Both the position numbers and the translations under genes were made by a program. From [Leptolyngbya] sp. JSC-1 (GTDB lineage: Bacteria; Cyanobacteriota; Cyanobacteriia; Elainellales; Elainellaceae): a DNA stretch of 64,000 nucleotides. This document shows positions 35,501 through 44,891 of this stretch, one piece after another; within the stretch, counting starts at the first letter, position 1; each line of letters begins with the position of its first letter. Below the pieces are notes generated by a model. It searched no databases and was not told where the DNA came from. It saw nothing but the letters and a program-made list of their open reading frames with translations. The DNA is taken from positions 4,557,423 through 4,621,422 of the forward strand of contig KL662191.1 of the NCBI GenBank assembly GCA_000733415.1, in the 5' to 3' direction.

Positions 35501-35548
35501 GTAACTGTATGCGCTCGTAACTGTATGCGCTCGTAACTGTATGCACTG
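35501..35548. repeat. Three copies of a 16-bp unit
   Basis: GTAACTGTATGCGCTC is repeated three times in perfect register (35501, 35517, 35533; the last has one or two changes near its end). It occupies the spacer between the TPR gene and the GH8 gene. Confidence 0.92.
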
Positions 35549-35576
35549 AATGGGCTTCACAGAATTGGCATTCCTC

Positions 35577-37901
35577 CTAGTAGCGCTCCCAAGGCGGCTG
35601 AAAGCCTCGCTGCTGCAAGAAACCTTCCTCGATGCGCTGCTGTTGCACGGCCAGACTCGGATCCGGAGGGGTCTGCTGTTGCTGCAACTGTTCCAATTGC
35701 CGCAGGGCTGCCAGTCGTCTGCCGTTGACCACCTGCAAATCCACCAGCGCCACCTGAGCAACGCGATTGTTGGGTTCCAAAGCCAGCACTTCGTTGTACA
35801 GCCGAGTTGCCGTATCGTACTGCCGCTGCTGAAACCGCACGCCCCCCAAGGCCGACAGTGCATCGACGTTGTTGGGATCTCGCTCTAGCAGGGTTTGGTA
35901 GGCTCGACCTGCCTGCCGCAAATCCCCCTGCTCCTGCGCCAATTGCCCCTGCACAAAGTAGACATTGGGATTGTCAGGGTCGCTGGCAATCAACTGATCC
36001 ACATATGCCTCAGCCGCTGCTGGATCACGGGCTGCCAACACCTGCACATATCGCACCTGAATGCCGATGTCGTCTGGGTTGTTTTCCAGCAGGCTGACAT
36101 AAAGCGATTCGCGCTGGGGGTTAGGCGGCAAGGCGGCCACGAGGCTAAAGAGTTCGGGCGGCGTGTCGCTAACCGGTCGGGTAGTCGTCCACTGGTTCAG
36201 CACGGCTTCAGCTTCCGCCTCCGAAATCAAACCAGCCTGGTAGGCCAAACTGGCTCGGCCCAAGGGTTTTGCCGCATCTTGGGGGTTGCGAGCAATCAGT
36301 TCGTCGTAGATTGCCACCGCTTCGGGCAGACGGCCCTGAGATTGACGAATTCCAGCTAACCCCTGTAGGGCGCTGTTGATGATGTCGGCATCGTCTGGAT
36401 TGCTGGCAATCACAGCTTCGTATCGGCTGGCGCTGGCTTCCAGGTTGCCCTGACGGCGATCGGCTTCGGCCCGCAGCAACTCACTCAAGAGGGCAGCATA
36501 TTCATCGTCGGTGGTTCTGATATAGCGCTCTAGGGATGCTTCTGCGGCAGCATACTCCCCTAGCTGCACCTGCATTTGGGCGATCCGGTAATACAGGCGC
36601 GGTTGGTTCACTCCTGCCTCTGCCAGAAATTCGTAATAGGGCAACAGAGGGGGATCGGGCGAATCTAGCCGCACCAGTGAGTTAGCAATCACACGCTGTT
36701 GAGAGCGGTCGGCAGGCAAGGGTTGGAGGGCAGCTTCTAGGCGGTCGCGCAGACTGGCGTTCGAGATCAGGCCAAACTCGCGCTCTAGTATGACCTCAGA
36801 AATTTGAAAACTGCGGTCGTTGGGCTGCTGCTGCAACAACTGCCGATAGACCTCTAGGGCATAGAACCGCGCTTCCACCTGGGGAAAGCCACTCAGCACA
36901 TCGGCAATTTCTCGCCCGATGCTGACGGTTAGATAGTCTCGCTCCTGCGACAGCACTTCTTGGAATAGGGGAATTGCCTGATCGGTGTAGGCATCATCGC
37001 CGCTGTAGCGCCCAATCGCAATCAGCGAACGGGCCAAAATCATGCGAGAATCCCGCCGACCCCTTAGCGGAATCAACACCGCAATTGCCTCCTCCAGCTG
37101 ACCGTTGGCCGCATAGTTGACGCTCAGTTCAGCCCGCTGTCGAATCGTGACGCCATTCAGCTCCTGGGTTTGCCCCAGCTGCCGCTCCAGGATAGAAATC
37201 GCCGTGGCCGGATCGCCGGTTTCCCTCAGAGCCACCGCATAGGCCGTGGCCGCACTGCCAGTGATGACGCCACCAGTCGCCTGATAGCGCTCGAACAATT
37301 CCAGACTGAGTTGATAGTCGCCGTTGTAGGCATAGACCTGCGCCGCTCCCAGAATCACCTCCGGCGTGGGGTTGGCTGCCAGCACAATCTCATAGTCGGC
37401 AATCGCTGCTCCAAATCGGCCTTGATAGCCATACAGCAAGGCCCGCTGACTGCGAGCTTCCAGATCGTTGGGATTTAGTTCCAGCAGTTGATTCAGGGCC
37501 TCGATACCCCGCTCCTGCCACTCGATCCGATAGCCACCCAAAATCCCCAAGCTTAGCAGCGCCATGCGGTTGTTGGGGTCAACCTCCAGCACGCGGTTGT
37601 AGGCTTGAAAGGCATCGTCGATCCGGCCCTGCCGCTGATAGGCCATCGCCAAACCCAGCCGCGCCTGCACCGATTGAGGATAGTCCCGCACCGCCTGTTC
37701 AAATACCGCAATGGCTTGATTCACCAGACCTTGATTCATCAGCCGATAGCCTTCCTGAATTGCGGTCTGTGCCATCGCGGGGGAAATCATCACCACCTGA
37801 GTCAGCGCTAGCGGCATGCCCGTTTGCAGCAATAGGCCGAGCGTGCCGATGAAACTAGCCCACCTGCGTTTACACCGATCTTTACACCGATCTATCTTCA
37901 T
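35577..37901 (-). CDS. Periplasmic TPR protein, BcsC-like scaffold half
   Basis: A 774-residue protein made of a signal peptide (cut after SPAMA, about residue 44) and some 18 TPR units. Clear ones are YRLMNQGLVNQAIAVFEQAV, DDAFQAYNRVLEVDPNNRMA, QARLGLAMAYQRQGRIDDAF and VQGQLAQEQGDLRQAGRAYQ. This is the periplasmic half of BcsC, which in enterobacteria carries a C-terminal barrel in the same chain. Here the chain stops after the TPRs, and the barrel is the gene upstream, with a 4-bp start/stop overlap. The two products probably assemble into the export conduit (inference). Confidence 0.85.
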   Translation of the reverse strand: MKIDRCKDRCKRRWASFIGTLGLLLQTGMPLALTQVVMISPAMAQTAIQEGYRLMNQGLVNQAIAVFEQAVRDYPQSVQARLGLAMAYQRQGRIDDAFQAYNRVLEVDPNNRMALLSLGILGGYRIEWQERGIEALNQLLELNPNDLEARSQRALLYGYQGRFGAAIADYEIVLAANPTPEVILGAAQVYAYNGDYQLSLELFERYQATGGVITGSAATAYAVALRETGDPATAISILERQLGQTQELNGVTIRQRAELSVNYAANGQLEEAIAVLIPLRGRRDSRMILARSLIAIGRYSGDDAYTDQAIPLFQEVLSQERDYLTVSIGREIADVLSGFPQVEARFYALEVYRQLLQQQPNDRSFQISEVILEREFGLISNASLRDRLEAALQPLPADRSQQRVIANSLVRLDSPDPPLLPYYEFLAEAGVNQPRLYYRIAQMQVQLGEYAAAEASLERYIRTTDDEYAALLSELLRAEADRRQGNLEASASRYEAVIASNPDDADIINSALQGLAGIRQSQGRLPEAVAIYDELIARNPQDAAKPLGRASLAYQAGLISEAEAEAVLNQWTTTRPVSDTPPELFSLVAALPPNPQRESLYVSLLENNPDDIGIQVRYVQVLAARDPAAAEAYVDQLIASDPDNPNVYFVQGQLAQEQGDLRQAGRAYQTLLERDPNNVDALSALGGVRFQQRQYDTATRLYNEVLALEPNNRVAQVALVDLQVVNGRRLAALRQLEQLQQQQTPPDPSLAVQQQRIEEGFLQQRGFQPPWERY

Positions 37902-39583
37902 GGTGTCCTCCGGGGGGGTACGAGGTCAAAGTCAGTCCGGATCCGGAAGCCAGCAATCGTTTCCGAGAATTCATCCAGCCCCTGGAAGGTGACGCCCAGC
38001 CGCAGCCAGGGCAATATCCGAAAATCGTAGAAAGCTTCAAACACGTCAGGATTGTCGCCATCCCGCAAATCATTGTTCGAGAGCAGGCGGCCATAGCCCA
38101 ACCCCAGCCGGTCATCCTCCATAAACAGATCCAGCAGGTTGATGCCGAAGCTGTAGGTGGTGCCGCCCCGACCTAGATCACGGTTTTCGTACCAGCCGTA
38201 GCGAGCAAACAGGCCCAGATTAATTTCTGGAATGAAGAACTCGGCATTGACGCCATAGGCATCTTCCCGGTCGCCATCCCGTGGCCCGAACTCGCCGTTA
38301 CGGCGCTGTAACTGAAAGATTTCTTCAAAGCCGGTATTGGCTCCAGCATCTTCCGCCGTAACATAGGTGCCGCGCACAATCAAGTTGCCGAACCGGGCAC
38401 CAATTTCGCCCGCAAACGCATTTAGCTCAAAGTCGCTGATGCTGCGATCCGAAGAAAATACCGCCGCCTTCGCCTCGACTTCATCGATGATCGTCCAGTT
38501 GACTACTGCCCCTTGCCGTGAGCCTAGCCCTGCTGCCGATAGGGCCGGGTTGGTAGCAAATACCGGATTAAAGAATTGCTGAGCCGAGTCCTTAGCGAAA
38601 CTATTGCGATCAAAATAGGAAGTCAGGTCAATTTGACCCACGATTAGGCGCAGATTCGGATAGTTGGGGACCGATGCCGCCAGATACAGCTCGTTTACCT
38701 CTAGGCCATCGTCACCCGATTCGCTGAAAATCTCGCCTTCGGTAAAGTCGAGGCTACCGCCCACCTGCAACTCTGGCAAAATCGGATACACGCCCGTCAC
38801 CCGCAGGCGAGCTGAGTCTTCATCGCCTTGAAACAAATAAACCCCTTGCAGTTGCAATGAAGGGGGAGTCAGCGCACGACGAGATGCTGTATCTGCTAAT
38901 TCAGCAGCCGTTTGAGATTCAGTGGGTGGGGTCTGAGCAACAGGTGGTATGGCAGGCTCAGGAGTTTCACGGCTAGGGGTTACACCAGGAGTTCCAGGAC
39001 TAGAGATAGGTGGAGGCGGCGGCACTTCGCCTGCCGTTCCCCGCGGATAGGTAGGGACAGGAAGGGGCGTGCGTGCTACATCGGGACGCGGATAGGCCGA
39101 GCGGGGCGGAATTGCAATGTCGGGTACAGGTGGGTTGAAGTCAAACTGCTCGGTGGGATTGCAGTCTGCCAAACACTCCTCTGAGCTGACCGTTATGGGC
39201 GCTATGGTTTGGCTCTCAGGCGTACCTTGTCCAACTCGATCAGATGCCTCAGTTGACTGAGCCGCTACCTCCTCCGAGATTGCTCCTGGCTGGTGCGGAA
39301 GCGGAGCCTCAGTTGCAGTCTGATTACCAGCGCTTTCAGGAGGTACCGATTCAGATCTGGCTAACCGGTTCAGTTCAGAGGATGAAGCTGGAGTATCTTG
39401 GGTGGGTTTAGCATCAGGTGAAATGCTGCTCGCCAATTCAGCAAAACCTGCGGTCTCTACATCGGTTGCAGGGTTAGCGTCTGCTGGCAAGGAGATGGCT
39501 ACTACAGTAAATCCCAGGTAAACGACCCAGGAACTGATAGTCATCCAACCGTTGCAGAAAACGGTCTTAGACAGACTAGGCAT
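37898..39583 (-). CDS. Outer-membrane beta-barrel protein, putative glucan exporter
   Basis: A 561-residue protein. The N-terminus holds a hydrophobic signal (WVVYLGFTVVAISLPADA), then about 200 residues of Pro/Ser/Thr/Glu-rich low complexity. From about residue 240, alternating strands end in aromatic residues (LQLQGVYLFQGDEDSARLRV, LGLGYGRLLSNNDLRDGDNP, LGVTFQGLDEFSETIAGFRI), which indicates a porin-like barrel. As first gene of the cellulose operon, overlapping the TPR gene by ATGA, it is the best candidate for the outer-membrane pore. Similarity to carbohydrate porins is possible, so the function is an inference. Confidence 0.78.
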   Translation of the reverse strand: MPSLSKTVFCNGWMTISSWVVYLGFTVVAISLPADANPATDVETAGFAELASSISPDAKPTQDTPASSSELNRLARSESVPPESAGNQTATEAPLPHQPGAISEEVAAQSTEASDRVGQGTPESQTIAPITVSSEECLADCNPTEQFDFNPPVPDIAIPPRSAYPRPDVARTPLPVPTYPRGTAGEVPPPPPISSPGTPGVTPSRETPEPAIPPVAQTPPTESQTAAELADTASRRALTPPSLQLQGVYLFQGDEDSARLRVTGVYPILPELQVGGSLDFTEGEIFSESGDDGLEVNELYLAASVPNYPNLRLIVGQIDLTSYFDRNSFAKDSAQQFFNPVFATNPALSAAGLGSRQGAVVNWTIIDEVEAKAAVFSSDRSISDFELNAFAGEIGARFGNLIVRGTYVTAEDAGANTGFEEIFQLQRRNGEFGPRDGDREDAYGVNAEFFIPEINLGLFARYGWYENRDLGRGGTTYSFGINLLDLFMEDDRLGLGYGRLLSNNDLRDGDNPDVFEAFYDFRILPWLRLGVTFQGLDEFSETIAGFRIRTDFDLVPPRRTP

Positions 39584-39881
39584 GATTACTTTACAAAGTA
39601 GTAAGGTTAGAGCTTTGCGTCGGAATTGCTAGCAAACGTAAATCGGCTTTGCAACCCGAAGGAAAATCAAAAGGCAAACTAAATGCGTTTACACGCAGAG
39701 CGCTACTGTCCCGATAACCGAATCTAGTGGCTGAAACACTGCCTGGGCATTGCATCGCCATTAGCAAAGGGTTCAAGCTAGGCTTAAAGCTGGTGCATGG
39801 GCCACCCAACCCCGTCTGCGGGTAGGTGATTAAAAACCATTCAGATCAACCAACTTGCCATCCGTATAACCCTCAATATCT
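39584..39881. other. Divergent intergenic region upstream of the cellulose operon
   Basis: A 298-bp region separating the cellulose operon from the lipoprotein gene at 39882. It should hold the operon promoter. I see no gene, and no site that I can assign to a named regulator. Confidence 0.5.
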
Positions 39882-40631
39882 ATGTCGTTTAATCATCTTT
39901 TTTCTCAATTCACGCTGCCTTTAACACAGCTACGGCAGCTAATTTTGCTGATCGGACTGATGCTGACCCTGATGGTTAGTAGTGGCTGTACTGCACTCAA
40001 CCGCCTGAATCCCAGATTGTCCGCTCCGCCCCTCGAACTATCGATTGTGCAAATTGAACCTAGAGGTGGCGGCAGCTATAGCGTTTCAGGAAACACAACC
40101 CTACCCGACCAGACCCGAATCACGGTTTCAGCCATTCGGTTGTTTAAGACCACAGCAGCGAGCAGTTCCAACTACGCGATCCTGGATCGGCAGATTGCAG
40201 TAGTAAACCAAGGCAGTTGGGAAACTCGACTTAACCTCTGGCAAGCGTCGCAGAACGGGCAATTTCAAGAAAGCTGGCAGGCCACCCGTGAACTCGACCG
40301 ACGTAGCGATCCCGAACCTAGCGTGACATTTCTGGCAACTCTAGAGCCAGCCAATCAAGCAGCAACTCTACAGCAACAGGTTGAAGCCCTTGATCCATCG
40401 ACACAAGCCGCCATTACACGCTTTACCACTGATGGAGAACTATATTTACAGGCCAGCAACACGCTGACCGTACCACCGCCGCCAAGAAGGCCAGCAGACT
40501 CAGCCACAGCAACTTCATCGAAACCTATCCAGCCTCAGACAGTTAAACCCAACTCAAACTCAGATGCACCTGAGAGCGGACGGCAGCGTCAAATCGATAC
40601 ACCCCTTGCATCAGATGCATTTTTGCGCTAA
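39882..40631 (+). CDS. Putative lipoprotein, unrecognised
   Basis: A 249-residue protein with a lipoprotein signal: hydrophobic residues 15-34 and MVSSGC with Cys at about 36. The mature part is a beta-rich domain (LELSIVQIEPRGGGSYSVSG, TRITVSAIRLFKTTAASSSN, FLATLEPANQAATLQQQVEA) with a Pro/Ser-rich tail. It is divergent from the cellulose operon and might serve export of the polymer, but I recognise no family. Confidence 0.75.
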   Translation: MSFNHLFSQFTLPLTQLRQLILLIGLMLTLMVSSGCTALNRLNPRLSAPPLELSIVQIEPRGGGSYSVSGNTTLPDQTRITVSAIRLFKTTAASSSNYAILDRQIAVVNQGSWETRLNLWQASQNGQFQESWQATRELDRRSDPEPSVTFLATLEPANQAATLQQQVEALDPSTQAAITRFTTDGELYLQASNTLTVPPPPRRPADSATATSSKPIQPQTVKPNSNSDAPESGRQRQIDTPLASDAFLR

Positions 40632-40640
40632 GCCAATGCC

Positions 40641-41099
40641 TCAAGTTGAAGTCTCAAACGCAACTTGAGAATGCTCATTTTTACCTTCGCCGTTTGCGGA
40701 GTGGCCCCGCTGACGCCAGCTTGACTCTTCCGGTAAAAATCGTTCTAGACCAGAAGCTTGCAGGCGAGCCGGTGAAAATTTCAGCGTTTCAATCAACGTT
40801 TCTTGCTCATGGAGTTGCTGCTTCAGAGTAGACATCTCACTCTCAGCTAAATTCAGCTTGCGTGATGATTGACACCAACGCATCACGGCAAAGTTGGTGG
40901 CTCCAGCTCCAATACTCAGCGCCAACACCAAGCCCATGTAGGGTGCGGCTAGTTCTTTAAATTGTCCAGTAAAAACCGGCTTTCCTTCCAGCTGAATTGC
41001 AACCGGTTTAGAGCCAAGGGTAGCTAGGGGAATCGTCGCTGCCGCAAAAATTGTTCCCGCTAGGAGAACAGAGGACAGCAGATGCTTAGAAAAACTCAT
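40641..41099 (-). CDS. Membrane protein with coiled coil, unrecognised
   Basis: A 152-residue protein with two membrane segments (about 7-27 and 53-70) and a central external loop (KPVAIQLEGKPVFTGQFKEL), then a cytoplasmic coiled coil (LAESEMSTLKQQLHEQETLIETL). The C-terminus ends with a Ser/Glu-rich tail. It converges on the lipoprotein gene with 9 bp between stops. The family is unknown. Confidence 0.72.
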   Translation of the reverse strand: MSFSKHLLSSVLLAGTIFAAATIPLATLGSKPVAIQLEGKPVFTGQFKELAAPYMGLVLALSIGAGATNFAVMRWCQSSRKLNLAESEMSTLKQQLHEQETLIETLKFSPARLQASGLERFLPEESSWRQRGHSANGEGKNEHSQVAFETST

Positions 41100-41654
41100 G
41101 GTTTATGCCTTGACGTGAATAGATTCAGACAAACTCAACTCCACATACTCCAGGGGTTCAATGCGACCCTTTACTCCACTATCAACAGCACACACGTTTC
41201 TGGCAGACTTTAATCCTTGATTCCGAAAGCATCAAACCCAGTTCTAGATTCCGTGATTTGACGTAAAGATTCTACCAAAGTTAAAGATTTTGTTTAAACA
41301 TTTGATGAAAATTATTTGGATATTCACAGAGTTTTTTCCCTCCAAACCTCACAAAACTCAAGACTTTTCGGAAATTACGTACCCTGATACAACCGCCACT
41401 GAGGGGTCTCACCTCTCTTGCGTGTAATTTCACGGAGTTATTCGCTTGATAAAAATTGATGACAGCCAGTTTCTCCGTACTCGTTCTGCACAAAGCCGAG
41501 TTGCCATCTCCCCCTATAGAGCTACCCTCACAGCTACCTTTACAGCTGCTACACCGATCCTCTAAAGTCCGAAAGCGAGCCACTTCACGAATCACGTGCT
41601 TTAGTGCTGCCAATTGCCGCAATTTTTCTATCGCTGTAGATCGTTAAGGAATTT
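41100..41654. other. Long intergenic region without a convincing gene
   Basis: A 555-bp stretch between divergently transcribed genes. A minus-strand frame (41281-41622) and a plus-strand frame (41456-41647) overlap each other here. Both lack recognisable domains, and the long Cys/Ser-rich composition of the former looks like noise. The stretch from 41275 to 41340 is AT-rich. I see no RNA gene or riboswitch. Confidence 0.5.
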
Positions 41655-42368
41655 ATGGTGTTTGATTGGCTTAATCTCAGCCATTTCATTATGTTCGGCC
41701 TGCTGTTGGGATTTGCCGTTGCCCACAGTGGCCTTGCTGCCTTGCGCCCGCGCGGCGAGAAACTGATGGGAGCGCGGCTCTATCGGGTCCTGTTTGCATT
41801 GGTCAGCATTCCATCTGCTGTGGTGTTGATCGTTTTCTTCATTCAGCATCGTTACGATGGGCTGCGGCTGTGGAATCTTCAAGGAATTCCCGGCATGGAG
41901 TCTACAGTTTGGATTTTGTCAGCAGTTTCCTTCCTGTTCCTTTATCCAGCCACGTTTAATCTGCTGGAAATCGCCGCGATTCAAAAACCGCAAGTCCATC
42001 TCTATGAAACAGGTATTATCCGCATTACTCGCCATCCCCAAATGGTAGGACAGGTAATCTGGTGCCTTGCCCATTTACTCTGGATTGGTACCAGCTTCAT
42101 GGTTGTGACTTCAGCTGGCTTGATCCTGCATCACCTGTTTGCCGTTTGGCATGGCGATCGACGCTGGCGCGCCCGTTACGGTGAATCCTTTGAAATCTTG
42201 AAATCTCGCACTTCGGTCATTCCTTTTTTAGCGATCTTGCAGGGGCGGCAAACCCTTGAGTGGAGAGAGTTTCTGCGTCCTGCCTATCTTGGGATCGCCT
42301 TGTTTGTCCTGCTATTTTGGTGGGCACATCCAATAATCATTCGTGCGTCAGGCAGCATAGGCTGGTAG
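41655..42368 (+). CDS. NnrU/Z-ISO-family membrane protein
   Basis: A 237-residue protein with about six membrane segments. It shows the family core: MFGLLLGFAVAHSGLAALRP, IRITRHPQMVGQVIWCLAHL and HHLFAVWHGDRRWRARYGE, with conserved His that could bind heme. NnrU homologues in plants are the 15-cis-zeta-carotene isomerase Z-ISO. In cyanobacteria a carotenoid or nitrogen-oxide role has been proposed, and the sequence does not decide between them. It is followed after 49 bp by a thioredoxin gene on the same strand. Confidence 0.88.
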   Translation: MVFDWLNLSHFIMFGLLLGFAVAHSGLAALRPRGEKLMGARLYRVLFALVSIPSAVVLIVFFIQHRYDGLRLWNLQGIPGMESTVWILSAVSFLFLYPATFNLLEIAAIQKPQVHLYETGIIRITRHPQMVGQVIWCLAHLLWIGTSFMVVTSAGLILHHLFAVWHGDRRWRARYGESFEILKSRTSVIPFLAILQGRQTLEWREFLRPAYLGIALFVLLFWWAHPIIIRASGSIGW

Positions 42369-42417
42369 CATGATCCCAAAGCGAGCATTAAGAACTCTAT
42401 AAAATAAACGAGGTGTC

Positions 42418-42777
42418 ATGGCACTAGCAGTTAACGAACTGACCTTTAAACACGAAGTTTTAGCATCATCAACACCTGTTCTAGTTAGCTTCTGGGCACC
42501 TTGGTGCGGGGTCTGTCGTCTAGTAAACCCAATGCTGGCCGAGCTTCAGACTGAATGGGGTGGGCAAATTAAGCTCGTGAGTATTAATGCAGATGAGAAT
42601 CTACGCTTGGCCAGTGCCCACAAACTCACAACCCTACCCACCGTGATGCTGTTTGATCAGGGTAAGGTGCTTTGCCGCTTGGATCAGTTCAAAGGGCGAG
42701 AAGATTTTCGCCGGGCTGCAGCCGATTTACAGACAGTCTTGCAGCGAGTGATGTTGCGCTACAGCTATTCTGCTTAG
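42418..42777 (+). CDS. Thioredoxin-family protein with WCGVC active site
   Basis: A 119-residue thioredoxin-fold protein: LVSFWAPWCGVCRLVNPMLAEL carries the redox CxxC, and LPTVMLF has the usual cis-Pro. The active site is CGVC rather than the CGPC of classical thioredoxin, which should make the potential less reducing. There is no signal peptide, so it is cytoplasmic. AACGAGGTGTC precedes the ATG. It probably forms a pair with the NnrU-like gene. Confidence 0.93.
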   Translation: MALAVNELTFKHEVLASSTPVLVSFWAPWCGVCRLVNPMLAELQTEWGGQIKLVSINADENLRLASAHKLTTLPTVMLFDQGKVLCRLDQFKGREDFRRAAADLQTVLQRVMLRYSYSA

Positions 42778-42797
42778 ATTGGCTTACTAAGATTTGC

Positions 42798-44735
42798 TTA
42801 AAACACCAGATCCAAACCGAGATCCCGCAGCTCGAAGCGGTAGAGAGCGCCATGATCGTGATCCCAGGTAGCAATCAGCAATCTATCTCCTTGCATTGTT
42901 GCGATAGCCGTAATCGCAGCCGGACTATGGATTGTGCCAATCTGTCGCCCTTCTTGATCCAGAAATACAATTCGTCCAGCGGCTTCGGCCACAATGTAGC
43001 CCCAGTCTGTTACCGCTAAAAAAGCAGGGGTAATTTCTACCCAGAGCCGCTTGATGCGATAAGGTTTGAGATCAATCAGTAGCAAGGCTCCGACATGATC
43101 CGCATCGGCTGCCAGCAATTGATAGGGATTAGCAGTGAGAATTACTGTTTCTAAGCGCACAGCTAGAGGCAGCGAGCCGAGCAACGCGCCGCGTCGAGTA
43201 AAAACGCGAATCGTGGTTCCGGAAGCTTGCTCCTGCCTGGAAGGGTCGGATGCAAAAGCTGGAGGGTTAGTCGTAGCAATTGCTAAGTGGCGCAAGTCCA
43301 AGGGCAACAAGCTTGCAGATTGCATATCTGGCAGGTGTAAGACCACAGGTTGGGAAGCAATGGCAAAACTGGGGCGTTCTGCGATCCGTTGCCAGTGCAA
43401 GTGACTTTCACCTACTGAAGAAACTATCGCCGCTAGCCAGCTTCCGTCTGAGCTAATCGCAACTCGACTGGGTTGCGGCCAAACGGCAATTGGTTGAAGC
43501 GACATGCTACCCTCGCTGATCGAGGAAAATGGCAGCAGTTGGACTGCTTGTGTTGTCACCACAAAACACCCCTGAGACCGTACCAATAGTTGCTCAATGG
43601 GTTCTCCACTAACCGTAGCAATAGGCTGAAACAGTTGTTCCGACTCAGTTGATGTTGCCGCCAAACGGCCCCTTACCTGCTGAAGCTGGTGTCCAGCAGC
43701 TTGGTACACCACCCAAGAGGCGGCATTGCCATCAGGCCAGTTGGCAGATGGAGCAGCAGGCACCGTGTCTTCGTCTTCTGGCTGGGCAACGGCAAGAACC
43801 GTAATTTTTTGCTTGAGTGGGGTTTGCTCCTGCGGCTGGAACTGGCACTCAGGGGGTAACTCCACTGTAAAAAACAAAGGCGTTGGCGCGGTTGGCCAAT
43901 CCATCCATGCCTCTGCTGACTCGGTTGGGGCTTCTAGTTTAGCAATTGCGTGGATTGCGGCTAGCATCTCGCTAGCAGAATGAAACCGGCGAGCCGGCAG
44001 CTTTTGTAAAGATTGAGTAATCAATGGCTGCCAAACACTCGGAATCGTATCTGGCAGATGGAGGGGAGTGTTTAGATGAGCCGACATTAGTTGAGCCGGA
44101 GTGCCGGAAAATGGCCGATAGCCAGCTAGCAGTTCAAACAGCAAAATCCCGACCGAGTACAGGTCCGATGCCACCGAATACTGACCATAGAACCGCTCTG
44201 GAGCCATGTAGGCCGGTGAACCCGTATTGCCATCCTGCCGCACAATCTCGCGACTCAAACGCGCAATGCCAAAATCCGAGATCCGGGCCGTCCAACCGCC
44301 TGCATGCACATGCAGCAAAATGTTTTCGGGTTTGATGTCGCAATGGACAATGCCGCGACTGTGGGCATGCTCCAACCCTGCTAACACATCTGCCACGATC
44401 TTCAAACTGTAGGGCACAGCTAGACGGGATTCTTCAGTCATTAATGTTCGCAAGGTTCCGCCTTCGCAGTAATCCATTACCAGATAGCGCCCGGTTGCGG
44501 TGTGCTCCAGCGCTTGACAAGTAACGATATTGGGATGCTGCAAACTTAATAAAAATCGCAGTTCCCGCAGAAACTTATGGGTTGGGAACCGTTCATGAGC
44601 TAAGCTTTTTAGCGCCACCAAGCGACCAGTCGGGCGATGCACTGCACAATATACCTGCCCGAACTGTCCCTGCCCAATCAGACCTAGCAGACGATACTTG
44701 GAACGCTTTATTTCGGTTTCTGATGGATGTAACAC
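42798..44735 (-). CDS. Ser/Thr protein kinase with C-terminal propeller-like region
   Basis: A 645-residue kinase. Residues about 13-270 are the Hanks-type catalytic domain: GQGQFGQVY loop, Lys in LVALKSL, HCDIKPEN catalytic loop (Cys where Arg is usual, a non-RD type) and DFGIARL. From about 320 the C-terminal half has repeated beta segments (WLAAIVSSVGESHLHWQRIA, LIATWDHDHGALYRFELRDL), suggesting a beta-propeller sensor. It starts with GTG and ends the gene set that resembles the Synechocystis slr0144-slr0152 operon, where the last gene is the kinase SpkG. The relation is inferred from context. Confidence 0.88.
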   Translation of the reverse strand: MLHPSETEIKRSKYRLLGLIGQGQFGQVYCAVHRPTGRLVALKSLAHERFPTHKFLRELRFLLSLQHPNIVTCQALEHTATGRYLVMDYCEGGTLRTLMTEESRLAVPYSLKIVADVLAGLEHAHSRGIVHCDIKPENILLHVHAGGWTARISDFGIARLSREIVRQDGNTGSPAYMAPERFYGQYSVASDLYSVGILLFELLAGYRPFSGTPAQLMSAHLNTPLHLPDTIPSVWQPLITQSLQKLPARRFHSASEMLAAIHAIAKLEAPTESAEAWMDWPTAPTPLFFTVELPPECQFQPQEQTPLKQKITVLAVAQPEDEDTVPAAPSANWPDGNAASWVVYQAAGHQLQQVRGRLAATSTESEQLFQPIATVSGEPIEQLLVRSQGCFVVTTQAVQLLPFSSISEGSMSLQPIAVWPQPSRVAISSDGSWLAAIVSSVGESHLHWQRIAERPSFAIASQPVVLHLPDMQSASLLPLDLRHLAIATTNPPAFASDPSRQEQASGTTIRVFTRRGALLGSLPLAVRLETVILTANPYQLLAADADHVGALLLIDLKPYRIKRLWVEITPAFLAVTDWGYIVAEAAGRIVFLDQEGRQIGTIHSPAAITAIATMQGDRLLIATWDHDHGALYRFELRDLGLDLVF

Positions 44736-44891
44736 CTGTAGAAGCTATTGATCCAGGGCGAGAGCAGCATGTCCTCTCTACTCTCAAGCACCGACCCGCG
44801 CGTGCTTTCTTCTATTGTGCCTCGCTCTGAAGATTCTCGAAATTAGAGGTTTTAAGGCATTAGTTGCAAAGCCTCAAACCCACTCAGCAAC

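Noticed and set aside
41281..41647. Two overlapping antisense ORFs in the gap before the NnrU gene
   Set aside because: They mask each other on opposite strands, show no family resemblance and have noise-like composition.
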